In this document: positions 40,247 to 48,173 of the stretch, one piece after another
Layout of the letters: each line of letters starts with the position of its first letter
How positions within the stretch are numbered: the first letter of the stretch is position 1
Position numbers and translations under genes: made by a program
The notes under the pieces: model-generated
What the model saw: the letters and a program-made list of their open reading frames with translations, nothing else
What the model was told of the DNA's origin: nothing
Database searches by the model: none
Assembly: GCA_017645305.1 (NCBI GenBank)
Contig: JAGCPD010000001.1
Coordinates: 38,846-102,845 of the forward strand
Source of the DNA: Bacteroidaceae bacterium
GTDB lineage: Bacteria > Bacteroidota > Bacteroidia > Bacteroidales > Bacteroidaceae
Direction: 5' to 3'
DNA: 64,000 nt

Positions 40247-41731
40247 ATGAAACAGACAACTAAATTGTGGATTGGAATGACTGTTCTTGCATTTGCAAGT
40301 AGTGCTGTAACCGGTGCAGTTATAAAGAACACATCAATAAATGAAGCACCTGCACCCATTTTTGCTCCTTCTCCTGTAGCCGCAGCTGTACCTGGCGGAT
40401 TGGTTGACTTAACAGCAGCTGCAGAATCATCTGTAAATGCTGTTGTATATATTAAGGTAACACAGACTGGTAAAACGCAGCGTGTAACTGTACAGGACCC
40501 TTTTAGTGATTTCTTTGGCGATTTCTTTGGCTTTGGCGGTCGTGGTCAACAGCAGCAGCGTGAATACAAGGCTCCGGACAAGCATGGTGCTGGCAGTGGT
40601 GTAATCATCAGCAGTGATGGATACATCGTAACCAACAATCATGTGGTGGGCGAGGCTGACCAGATAGAGGTAAAGTTGAATGACAACCGTGAATTCAAAG
40701 GTCGTATCATAGGTTGTGACCCTACCACAGACTTGGCTTTGATAAAGATAGACGGAAAGGATCTTCCAACCATACCCATTGGCAACAGCGATGAACTGAA
40801 GTTGGGGCAGTGGGTGCTGGCCGTGGGAAATCCCTTTAATCTTACCAGTACGGTAACCGCTGGTATTGTCAGTGCTAAGGCTCGTGCTCTTCGAGGCGAT
40901 GGCATAGACAGTTTCATTCAGACGGATGCAGCTATCAATGCAGGAAACAGTGGCGGAGCCTTGGTGAACGAAAAAGGTGAGTTGGTTGGTATTAACGCCA
41001 TGCTTTATAGCCAGACAGGTAGCTACAGTGGGTACGGATTTGCTATTCCAACCTCTATAATGAACAAGGTAGTGGCTGACCTTAAAGTCTATGGTACCGT
41101 TCAGAGAGCCGTTTTAGGAGTACAGGGAATTGATGTCTCTGGATGGATTGACAACGAAAAGGCAAAGGGTAACGATGTGGATCTGGGAACTGTTACAGGT
41201 GTTTACATTGATAAGGTTACTGATGCAAGTGCTGCAGAGGATGCCGGTCTTGAGAAAGGTGATGTGATTACCGAATTCGATAAAAAGCAGGTTAAGAAGA
41301 TGTCTGAACTGCAGGAAGCCATTGCACAGCATCGTCCTGGTGACAAGGTTGTCATCAAGTACCTTAGAAACAAGAAATCTTATACAGAAACGGTGACATT
41401 GCGTAATACGCAGGGAACAACCAAGGTAATGGAGGAAGTTGACCTTGACCAGTTGGGTGTTCAGTTGAAACCTGTTACCGATGAGGAGAAAAAGACAATG
41501 AACGTTAGCTATGGTCTGACCATCAATGCTATTCGCAACGGAAAGATGAAGTCTGCAGGAGCAACCAAGGGTACCATCATTCTGGAGGTCAACTATCAGA
41601 AGATGAATACTGTGGAAGACTGGGAAGAGGCAGTTAAGAGTGCTAACCAGAGTACGGATCGTGCCTTGTGGATAAAGGCGCTTACGCCAAGTGGCAGAAA
41701 GGTCAGCTATGTTATTGACCTGAATGAGTAA
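40247..41731 (+). CDS. degP: DegP/HtrA-type periplasmic serine protease
   Basis: 494 residues. An N-terminal signal or anchor covers about 5-25. The trypsin-like domain carries the catalytic triad His132 (VTNNHVVG), Asp162 (TTDLALIKID) and Ser235 (NAGNSGGALV). Two PDZ domains follow (about 280-380, with GLEKGDVITEFDKK, and about 400-490). A Gly/Gln-rich loop (FGGRGQQQQREY) lies between anchor and His. It degrades misfolded envelope proteins. The terminator is a 13-bp hairpin at 41768. Confidence 0.96.
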   Translation: MKQTTKLWIGMTVLAFASSAVTGAVIKNTSINEAPAPIFAPSPVAAAVPGGLVDLTAAAESSVNAVVYIKVTQTGKTQRVTVQDPFSDFFGDFFGFGGRGQQQQREYKAPDKHGAGSGVIISSDGYIVTNNHVVGEADQIEVKLNDNREFKGRIIGCDPTTDLALIKIDGKDLPTIPIGNSDELKLGQWVLAVGNPFNLTSTVTAGIVSAKARALRGDGIDSFIQTDAAINAGNSGGALVNEKGELVGINAMLYSQTGSYSGYGFAIPTSIMNKVVADLKVYGTVQRAVLGVQGIDVSGWIDNEKAKGNDVDLGTVTGVYIDKVTDASAAEDAGLEKGDVITEFDKKQVKKMSELQEAIAQHRPGDKVVIKYLRNKKSYTETVTLRNTQGTTKVMEEVDLDQLGVQLKPVTDEEKKTMNVSYGLTINAIRNGKMKSAGATKGTIILEVNYQKMNTVEDWEEAVKSANQSTDRALWIKALTPSGRKVSYVIDLNE

Positions 41732-41767
41732 GACCATAGGGTATTGAGCATTGAGAATTATTGAAAA

Positions 41768-41800
41768 GTTTCCCCGAAATCTTGTCCATTTCGGGGAAAC
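41768..41800 (+). terminator. Hairpin after degP
   Basis: Perfect 13-bp stem GTTTCCCCGAAAT (41768-41780) / ATTTCGGGGAAAC (41788-41800), with no strong T-tail. Confidence 0.7.
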
Positions 41801-41804
41801 TTCG

Positions 41805-41812
41805 TACATTTG
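41805..41812 (+). promoter_or_regulatory. -7 element of the HPrK/PqqD operon
   Basis: TACATTTG, 30 bp before the ATG at 41843; the expected -33 position falls inside the degP hairpin. Confidence 0.55.
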
Positions 41813-41842
41813 CGGGTTATAATTCAGAAATAAGCTATAAGA

Positions 41843-42319
41843 ATGAGGAAAAGCGTGTTTTATGTGTTGTTTTTCTTTGCCTGTATTTTGTGTCAGAATA
41901 CAGAGGCCAAGGTGAAGCAGAAGCCGGTATATATATTTGGATTTGCAACATCGTTTGCTGATTCTTTGGGATACATAACGGATGTTCAGTATATAGATTC
42001 TTCCTATGTAGATGTCAAGACAAAGTTCTTGATGGGTAGGAGCATGTATTCCCTTCAGTTCCAGCAGTATCTCGAGGCGAACGAAGGCTGTAAGCATCCA
42101 GTAACCGCCATCTTTTTTGGCGAGAAAAAGGATAAGGTGGAGAAAAAGTTGCTTTCTCTGCGCCGCAAGTATGAGAAAGAAGGAGACCTGATTCTGAAAA
42201 CGGTTGCATGCACCTTCCATGCAGAGCGATACGAGGAGCAGGAGATAACTGACAGCCCAGGTTCTGGTGGTGTTAGTCGCAAGGCGGCAAAGAAAAACAA
42301 GAAGAGCAAGAATAAGTAA
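41843..42319 (+). CDS. Secreted protein of unknown function, operon with HPrK-like gene
   Basis: 158 residues with a signal peptide ending NTEAK. The mature part has IFGFATSFADSLGYITDVQYIDS, YSLQFQQYLEANEGCKHPVTAIFFGEKK, and a very basic C-terminus (SRKAAKKNKKSKNK). I recognise no Pfam family, but the segments look conserved rather than random. It starts 30 bp after a -7 element and ends 6 bp before the HPrK-like gene, so it is the first gene of that operon. Confidence 0.7.
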   Translation: MRKSVFYVLFFFACILCQNTEAKVKQKPVYIFGFATSFADSLGYITDVQYIDSSYVDVKTKFLMGRSMYSLQFQQYLEANEGCKHPVTAIFFGEKKDKVEKKLLSLRRKYEKEGDLILKTVACTFHAERYEEQEITDSPGSGGVSRKAAKKNKKSKNK

Positions 42320-42325
42320 CGCCCG

Positions 42326-43210
42326 ATGAAGGAACGTAAACTTTTTTACCGTGTGGGCGGTCATGTTTTCTGTGTTGTCTTTTTGGACGATTGCAACGAC
42401 GAATCACTGATACCGTCGTTTTCCTGTTTCAGGATAGAGGAATCTTCAGAGCCGTTACTTTTTACACTGACAGTTGATGATTCTTTCCGCTTTGGCACAA
42501 GGGGAGAGGAAATAGGACAGTTTGACTGCGGAGGCTGTAACCATGGTGTATATTGTACGGATAACGCAGAATACCAGTACGAGATTTCAGATGTTCAGGG
42601 TGTTATGTGCGGTGTGATGCAGGCATCCCCGGATTTCAGGGAATGCACAGTAGCAATAAAAGGTAAAACATGGGTACAGCGTAACTACGGACTTAACAAT
42701 GCACTGATGATGTCATACGCATTTGCCTCGGCTGACCAATATACCATGCTGATGCACGCTTCTGTTATTCGTCATCAGGGACGGGGTTATCTGATGACGG
42801 CTCCCAGCGGTACCGGCAAGAGCACGCATACCCGGCTTTGGTACGATAACATTCCTGGATGCGATCTGATGAACGATGATAATCCGGTGGTAAGGATTGT
42901 GAACGGCGAGGCCATCGTATATGGAAGTCCTTGGAGCGGGAAGACACCTTGCTATAGGAATATCCAGGCTCCAATTGGCGGCATAGTACGTATTCAGCAG
43001 CGTCCGGAGAATACCATCCGTAAACTGACTCCTCTGGAGGCTTTTAGCAATTTGCTTCCTGCCATTAGTAACATGAAGTGGGACAAGCGTGTCTATAAAG
43101 GTGTGTGTGACGGAATAGCCGAGTTAATCCGCCTGTGTGGAATGTACGAGTTGGGATGCTTGCCGGATGCCGCAGCTGCCCACCTCTGCCATGATACTAT
43201 TGCCAAATGA
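42326..43210 (+). CDS. HPr kinase-like P-loop ATPase
   Basis: 294 residues. The second half has APSGTGKSTHTRLW (Walker A, 159-172) and MNDDNPVV (182-188), followed by a SPWSGKTPCYRN motif, the pattern of HPrK-related kinases found in peptide-modification (RiPP) and carbohydrate loci. A preceding HASVIRH (144-150) is also typical. The N-terminal 120 residues form an unrecognised beta-rich domain. Neither a PTS nor an HPr gene is nearby. Its stop overlaps the next start by 4 bp (43207-43210), and a PqqD-like gene follows, so a peptide or small-protein substrate is more likely than HPr. Confidence 0.75.
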   Translation: MKERKLFYRVGGHVFCVVFLDDCNDESLIPSFSCFRIEESSEPLLFTLTVDDSFRFGTRGEEIGQFDCGGCNHGVYCTDNAEYQYEISDVQGVMCGVMQASPDFRECTVAIKGKTWVQRNYGLNNALMMSYAFASADQYTMLMHASVIRHQGRGYLMTAPSGTGKSTHTRLWYDNIPGCDLMNDDNPVVRIVNGEAIVYGSPWSGKTPCYRNIQAPIGGIVRIQQRPENTIRKLTPLEAFSNLLPAISNMKWDKRVYKGVCDGIAELIRLCGMYELGCLPDAAAAHLCHDTIAK

Positions 43211-43734
43211 AGGAACTTATTAAGCGACTGACGCGGGCTTTGCTGACACCATGGCGCAAACGGTACCGGAAGCGTAACGGAATGGTTTCATCTCAGCCTC
43301 GGCTTGAGCTTCCCAACGAAGCCTGGCTGGGCGAGGTTTCACAGCTGTTGAGCGAAGGTAAGCCATACGCCATCTACGTCAAGGGTTATAGTATGCGTCC
43401 TTTCATTGAACACACTCGTGACCGTGTTTTCTTGGAGAAGCATGACAGTTACAATGTCGGAGATGCCGTACTGGCCGAGATTTCCAAGGGGCATTATGTG
43501 TTGCACCGCATCATTAGGATGGAGGGTGACAGGCTCACCTTGCAGGGCGACGGGAATGTCAGAGGCGTAGAGCATTGTATGGCGGCTGATGTCAGAGGCG
43601 TTGTGACTGCGTATATCCGGCCTAACAGGACCATCTCTGCCGATGACCCGTGTTTAAAAAGGAGGATACGCATATGGCGTGCTTTGCGTCCCATAAGGCG
43701 TTATCTGCTTTTCATCTATAAGGCGGTGGTCTGA
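43207..43734 (+). CDS. S24/S26-type peptidase-like protein
   Basis: 175 residues. YVKGYSMRPFIEHTRDRVFLEK carries the Ser-containing GxSMxPF motif of signal peptidase/LexA-type enzymes. VLAEISKGHYVLHRIIRMEGDRLTLQGDGN supplies a His in place of the usual Lys, as in SipW/ER-type signal peptidases. A C-terminal hydrophobic stretch (RRYLLFIYKAVV) may touch the membrane. The coupling to an HPrK-like kinase and PqqD-like protein suggests processing of a dedicated peptide. Confidence 0.75.
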   Translation: MKELIKRLTRALLTPWRKRYRKRNGMVSSQPRLELPNEAWLGEVSQLLSEGKPYAIYVKGYSMRPFIEHTRDRVFLEKHDSYNVGDAVLAEISKGHYVLHRIIRMEGDRLTLQGDGNVRGVEHCMAADVRGVVTAYIRPNRTISADDPCLKRRIRIWRALRPIRRYLLFIYKAVV

Positions 43735-43805
43735 TGAAACAGTCAGTTTCCTTGGCAAGCTGCCAAATAGTCCAATCAGTAAATATATTGCAAACAGTTA
43801 AATAG
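43734..43805 (+). CDS. Micro-ORF (23 aa) between the peptidase and PqqD genes
   Basis: ATG 43734 overlaps the peptidase stop in the arrangement TGATG, then runs 23 codons to TAG at 43803. The peptide begins MKQSVSLASCQIVQS and contains one Cys and several Ser and Thr. Its position inside a putative peptide-modification operon makes it a candidate precursor, but it is short enough to arise by chance. It could equally be a coupling leader. Confidence 0.25.
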   Translation: MKQSVSLASCQIVQSVNILQTVK

Positions 43806-43817
43806 TAAATAAAAACG

Positions 43818-44087
43818 ATGAAGATTAACGAAGGATTTGAACTCCGTACCGTATGTGACGAGAATGTAATAGTAGCCTATGGCCGTAAGAATATCGATTT
43901 CAGCAAGGTAATCAGCCTTAACGAATCTGCTGCCTACATGTGGAGGGCTGTGGAGGGCAAGGAATTTACTTGCCAGGAACTGGCTGATTTACTTTGCAAG
44001 GAGTACGAGGTTGATGTACAGACAGCGTTTAAGGATGCCAGTCAGATGGTAGCCAGCTGGAAAGAACTGGGATTGGTATCGGACTGA
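43818..44087 (+). CDS. PqqD-like peptide chaperone / RRE protein
   Basis: 89 residues, normal size for PqqD. Family features: VIVAYGRKNIDFSKVISLNESAAYMWRAVEG, then LADLLCKEYEVDVQTAFKDASQMVASW, a winged-helix RiPP-recognition element. PqqD proteins hold a precursor's leader peptide for the modifying enzyme. No radical-SAM, cyclase or dehydratase gene is present in the window, which leaves the kinase and peptidase as the only candidate partners. Its TGA overlaps the TRIC start by one base. Confidence 0.8.
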   Translation: MKINEGFELRTVCDENVIVAYGRKNIDFSKVISLNESAAYMWRAVEGKEFTCQELADLLCKEYEVDVQTAFKDASQMVASWKELGLVSD

Positions 44088-44755
44088 TGGGCTGGTTGCT
44101 TGATATACTGCAGGAGATGGGCACCACGCTCAGGCTTCCCGTCTCATTTGTTGTAATAGAGTTCATTGGAACGTTTGCCTTTGCGATTTCCGGAATTCGT
44201 CTGGCCTCGGCCAAGCACTTCGATGTTTTCGGTGCGTGGATAGTAGGAATGGCAACAGCTATCGGCGGCGGAACCATTCGTGACCTGATGCTGGGTGTGA
44301 ACCCGTTCTGGATGACCAACAGCATTTATTTTGTCTGCTGCGGCATAGCTGTCTTCTGGGTTATGGCATACGGCAAATACCTGATTCGTCAGAAGAACAC
44401 ACTGTTCATCTTCGACACCATCGGACTGGCCCTTTTTAACGTCATTGGTATAGAAAAGACGTTGAACATGGGCTTCCCCTATTGGACGGCTATCACCATG
44501 GGTACCATAACGGGTGCTGCAGGAGGTGTCATCCGTGATGTGTTCATCAACGAGGTTCCGCTTATCTTCCGCAAGGAGATATATGCCCTGGCATGTGTGG
44601 CCGGCGGTCTGATTTATGTATTATGCAACAGGCTGGGAATGTCTGTCGAGGTGAATGCCTTACTGAGCAGCATGGCGGTGATACTTATAAGGGTGCTTGC
44701 CGTAAAATACCACTGGGGCCTGCCCAGGCTGAAGGGCGAAGAGGACTTAACCTGA
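44087..44755 (+). CDS. TRIC/UPF0126-family cation channel
   Basis: 222 residues, seven hydrophobic segments, two repeated halves with the motifs FAFAISGIRLASAKHFDVFGAWIVGMATAIGGGTIRDLMLG and GTITGAAGGVIRDVF. These GGGxxRD motifs are typical of bacterial TRIC trimeric cation channels. It begins at the last base of the PqqD-like gene and is probably cotranscribed, although a functional link is not obvious. Confidence 0.88.
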   Translation: MGWLLDILQEMGTTLRLPVSFVVIEFIGTFAFAISGIRLASAKHFDVFGAWIVGMATAIGGGTIRDLMLGVNPFWMTNSIYFVCCGIAVFWVMAYGKYLIRQKNTLFIFDTIGLALFNVIGIEKTLNMGFPYWTAITMGTITGAAGGVIRDVFINEVPLIFRKEIYALACVAGGLIYVLCNRLGMSVEVNALLSSMAVILIRVLAVKYHWGLPRLKGEEDLT

Positions 44756-44773
44756 TAAAAACTGCATAAAACC

Positions 44774-46006
44774 ATGAAGCGAGTACTGTTTCTGCTTTTC
44801 TTCCTGCCCGGCCTGTTGGCGGCTCAGGTACAACGTATTTACGACGAGAATGTAAAGACCCTTACCGTGGTTGTGGATGACGATGCCACCCTGCCCCCCA
44901 TTCTGTCGTTAAGTAAGAGGCATATCCTGTCTATAGAATGGGACGAGATGAGTCACGACTACAAGCGTTACATCTATCATTTGCAGCATTGCAATGCCGA
45001 CTGGGAGCCGTCTGTAGGAATCTTTGAGAGCGACTTTATGGCAGGACTTAACAATCAGCCGGTAGAGGAGTACGAGAAAAGCTTCAATACCACGCAGATA
45101 TATACCCATTACCGCCTGCACTTGCCTTCGCAGCAACTGCGGCCTTTGCTGAGCGGCAACTACTGTTTGCAGATTTTTAACGAGGACGATGACATGTCTG
45201 AGGATATGCCGGTACTGGAGGTCCAGTTCTGTATGTTCGAGAATGTGGCAAGCATCAGGACTCAGGTAAGCAGTAATACGGACATCGACTTTAACCGCGA
45301 CCACCAGCAGGTGACGCTTGCCGTAGGATACGGAACGCTTAACGTGGTGGACCCGCAACGCGAGATGAAGGTCGTCGTCTTTCAGAACAGGAGGTGGGAC
45401 AACCGTGTTACGGGCCTTGTCCCGAACATCCGCAACAATGCGGGCATCGAGTTTACACATAACCGCAGCCTGATTTTTCCGGCAGGGAGTGAGTTTCACA
45501 GGTTCGAGATTCTGGACATAAACCGCACTGCTATGGGAGTGGAGCGTATGGACTGGTTCGACCCTTATTATCACGCTACACTTTTTGCCGACGAGCCTCA
45601 GCACAACTATACCTATACCAAGGACCAGAACGGTGTTTATGTGCTACGCAGCTCTGACGATGTGGATGATGCAACCACGGCAGAGTACGTTGTGGTGCAC
45701 TTCTTCCTGCAGACCCCCAGACTCCCAGGCGGGGATGTCTATGTGTGCGGCCTTTGGACGGGAGAACCCTTTAATCCCGACTGCCTGATGGAGTATGACG
45801 AGAGGAACCGCCAGTACCATGCTGCTGTATTGTTGAAACAGGGATATTACAGTTACCAGTTCAGGCAGCAGGACGGTGCCACGGCACGTACTGAGGGCGA
45901 TTTCTATCAGACAGAGAACGAATACAGCGTGCTGGTCTATTATCGCGGGCAGGGCGAGCGTTACGACCGTCTGGTAGGTTATTCCACCACTAAAACAGCA
46001 CAATAA
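44774..46006 (+). CDS. Type IX secretion system plug protein (DUF5103)
   Basis: 410 residues with a signal peptide ending LLAAQ. The start VQRIYDENVKTLTVVVDDD, the segment YIYHLQHCNADWEPS and the late segments VYVCGLWTGEPFN and YYSYQFRQQDG match the DUF5103 T9SS plug family, which occludes the Sov/SprA translocon. This supports export of sorting-domain proteins such as the nuclease-like protein at 6637. It lies 18 bp after the TRIC gene. Confidence 0.85.
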   Translation: MKRVLFLLFFLPGLLAAQVQRIYDENVKTLTVVVDDDATLPPILSLSKRHILSIEWDEMSHDYKRYIYHLQHCNADWEPSVGIFESDFMAGLNNQPVEEYEKSFNTTQIYTHYRLHLPSQQLRPLLSGNYCLQIFNEDDDMSEDMPVLEVQFCMFENVASIRTQVSSNTDIDFNRDHQQVTLAVGYGTLNVVDPQREMKVVVFQNRRWDNRVTGLVPNIRNNAGIEFTHNRSLIFPAGSEFHRFEILDINRTAMGVERMDWFDPYYHATLFADEPQHNYTYTKDQNGVYVLRSSDDVDDATTAEYVVVHFFLQTPRLPGGDVYVCGLWTGEPFNPDCLMEYDERNRQYHAAVLLKQGYYSYQFRQQDGATARTEGDFYQTENEYSVLVYYRGQGERYDRLVGYSTTKTAQ

Positions 46007-46008
46007 TT

Positions 46009-46908
46009 ATGGAATCCCCCAGTTATTGTTTTCGTTTTGGTTTTGGTTATCGTTATGGTTTCCTCCTGTTGCTCTGGTTCTGTTCTTTTTCAGCCGGAGC
46101 AGTAACTTCTTGTTACGAGGACAGCATTCGCGTAGTCCGACTGCTGCAGGAAGCCAAGTCACAGCCCAAGGACTCAAACATGGTGCTGTATTTTGCCCGT
46201 CAATTCCTGGGCATTCCCTATGTGGGTCATACCCTGGAGGTCAATAGGGAGGAGGACCTGGTGGTGAACCTCAGGCAACTGGACTGCACAACGCTGGTAG
46301 AGACGGTTACGGCCCTGACGCTGACCCATTACCACGGCGGAACCAGTTGGGACGATTTCCTCCAATGGCTGCTGACCATCCGTTACAACCAGGGGCAGCT
46401 GGACGGCTATTGCAGCCGCAACCATTATTTCAGTCAGTGGATAGCCAGCAACACACAGCTGGGGCTGGTGGAAGAGCAGACAGGCGGTGCATCGGGGAAC
46501 CATTACCCTTTTACTGCCACCCAGCAGTTGCAGCTTAACTACATGAGCACGCATCCTGATGCCTACGCTATGCTGAAGGGGTATCCCGAGCGCGTCAAGA
46601 CGATGGCACGTTTAGAGCAGGCTGTATCTGGGACAACGGTACGCTACATACCTGCCAGTCTGCTGAACCAGTCCGAGAAAACGCTCCGTTACGTATGCAG
46701 TGGGGACATCCTGGCACTGGTAACCAACAAGGGCGGACTGGATGTCAGCCATGTGGGATTTGCCCAGTGGGGTAGGGACGGCAAGTTGCATCTGCTGAAC
46801 GCCAGCAGCATACATAAGAAGGTTGTCCTGGAGCCCATGACCCTATATCAGTACATCCAGAAGCACCCTTCGGTACTGGGCATCCGGGTGATAAGGATTA
46901 GAATTTAG
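46009..46908 (+). CDS. DUF1460 N-acetylmuramoyl-L-alanine amidase-like protein
   Basis: 299 residues. A membrane-anchor or signal segment covers about 14-31. RQLDCTTLVETVTALTL carries the catalytic Cys93, and CSGDILALVTNKGGLDVSHVGFAQW supplies the His of this NlpC/P60-like family. Bacteroidetes DUF1460 enzymes act on peptidoglycan fragments. It begins 2 bp after the T9SS plug gene stop and is followed 17 bp later by an AmpG-like transporter, which would take up the released muropeptides, so the two suggest cell-wall recycling. Confidence 0.85.
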   Translation: MESPSYCFRFGFGYRYGFLLLLWFCSFSAGAVTSCYEDSIRVVRLLQEAKSQPKDSNMVLYFARQFLGIPYVGHTLEVNREEDLVVNLRQLDCTTLVETVTALTLTHYHGGTSWDDFLQWLLTIRYNQGQLDGYCSRNHYFSQWIASNTQLGLVEEQTGGASGNHYPFTATQQLQLNYMSTHPDAYAMLKGYPERVKTMARLEQAVSGTTVRYIPASLLNQSEKTLRYVCSGDILALVTNKGGLDVSHVGFAQWGRDGKLHLLNASSIHKKVVLEPMTLYQYIQKHPSVLGIRVIRIRI

Positions 46909-46910
46909 AT

Positions 46911-46926
46911 AATGTTCAATATTCAA
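46911..46926 (+). repeat. 16-bp repeat abutting a start codon
   Basis: AATGTTCAATATTCAA, identical to the minus strand of 9001-9016. Its last base is the A of the AmpG-like start codon. Confidence 0.65.
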
Positions 46927-48173
46927 TGAAAAATAAAGCAGCACTTTGGGTTCCAACCCTTTATTTTGCCGAAGCATTGCCTTATATGGCAGTGATGACT
47001 TTGTCTGTAATCATGTACACCAACATGGGGCTCACCAATGCAGAATTGGCGCTCTATACCTCGTGGCTGTATCTTCCTTGGGTAATCAAACCCATCTGGA
47101 GTCCTATCGTGGATGCCCTCAAAACTAAACGTTGGTGGATTCTTGCTATGCAGATACTTATTGGCAGCGCGTTGGCTGGAGTGGCCCTAACGCTTGATAC
47201 CGCATGGTGGCTGCGTGGCTCGCTTGCTGCCTTTTGGCTGATGGCTTTCAGTAGTGCTACACATGATATTGCTGCTGATGGCTTCTATATTTTGGGACTT
47301 ACTGAGCGTGACCAGGCTCTTTATGTAGGAGTCCGTAGCACTTTTTATAGGATAGGAAGTATCTTCTGTCAGGGCGTAATTGTTATCTTGGCGGGCTGGC
47401 TACAGAAATCGTTCTCCATCCCCGTAGCCTGGTGTATCACCCTCCTGCTTATGGCTGCCATCATGATTCTCCTTGCTCTCTGGCATTGTCGCATTCTTCC
47501 CAAAATAGAAAAAGACTCTCCCTCCCTCGGGAGGGAAGGGCTGGGGTCCTTTTTCTCTTCGTTTTACGATACTCTCCGTGTTTTCTTCTCCAAGCCAGGC
47601 ATTGTCTTTGCATTACTCTTCATGCTTTTCTTCCGCTTTCCCGAAGCACAGCTGGCAAAGATGGCGCAGCCTTTTATGCTCCGGACGGTAGGAGAGGGCG
47701 GTTTGGAGCTTAGTACCGCTACTGTAGGCTTTGCTTACGGAACCATAGGTGTCTGCGGCCTTTTGGCAGGTGGTCTGATAGGTGGTTGGTTGGTTAGCAA
47801 GCATGGCTTGCGCTGTTGGTGGTGGCCCATGATTCTGGGCATCTCCTTGCCCGACCTTGTTTATGTCTATCTGGCATACGTGCAGCCCACCGATTTGTTT
47901 ATCATCAACTCCTGCGTGGCTTTGGAGCAGTTAGGTTATGGTTTTGGCTTTACCGCCTATTCTTTGTTCCTGGTTTACTTTGCCAAGGGCGAAAAGAGCA
48001 CCTCCGTTTTCAGCATCTGTACGGCTTTCCAAGCCTTAGGTATGATGATTCCCGGCATGTTTGCAGGCTATCTGGCCGACCAGTGGGGCTTCCCCCTCTT
48101 TTTCTCTTTTGTCTGCCTTTGCTGTCTGGTAACCTTCATCGTCAGTGCCTTGGTACGGATTCCCGGGAATTAA
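46926..48173 (+). CDS. AmpG-like MFS muropeptide transporter
   Basis: 415 residues, 12 hydrophobic segments. LYFAEALPYMAVMTLSVIMYTNMGLTNAELALYTSWLYLPWVIKPIWSPIVD and SSATHDIAADGFYI match AmpG-type permeases, which import anhydromuropeptides. The central cytoplasmic loop (about residues 197-210) includes an in-frame copy of the G-rich dispersed repeat, coding DSPSLGREGLG. The last 4 bp overlap the convergent transporter gene at 48170. Confidence 0.82.
   Translation: MKNKAALWVPTLYFAEALPYMAVMTLSVIMYTNMGLTNAELALYTSWLYLPWVIKPIWSPIVDALKTKRWWILAMQILIGSALAGVALTLDTAWWLRGSLAAFWLMAFSSATHDIAADGFYILGLTERDQALYVGVRSTFYRIGSIFCQGVIVILAGWLQKSFSIPVAWCITLLLMAAIMILLALWHCRILPKIEKDSPSLGREGLGSFFSSFYDTLRVFFSKPGIVFALLFMLFFRFPEAQLAKMAQPFMLRTVGEGGLELSTATVGFAYGTIGVCGLLAGGLIGGWLVSKHGLRCWWWPMILGISLPDLVYVYLAYVQPTDLFIINSCVALEQLGYGFGFTAYSLFLVYFAKGEKSTSVFSICTAFQALGMMIPGMFAGYLADQWGFPLFFSFVCLCCLVTFIVSALVRIPGN
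47515..47545. repeat. G-rich dispersed repeat inside the AmpG-like gene
   Basis: CTCTCCCTCCCTCGGGAGGG followed by AAGGGCTGGGGTC; a self-complementary CCCTCCC/GGGAGGG core. It codes for the middle cytoplasmic loop. Confidence 0.65.

Noticed and set aside
41114..42364. Long minus-strand frame (416 codons) over degP and the next gene
   Set aside because: Antisense to two well-supported genes, spans their intergenic hairpin, and the composition is unlike a protein family.
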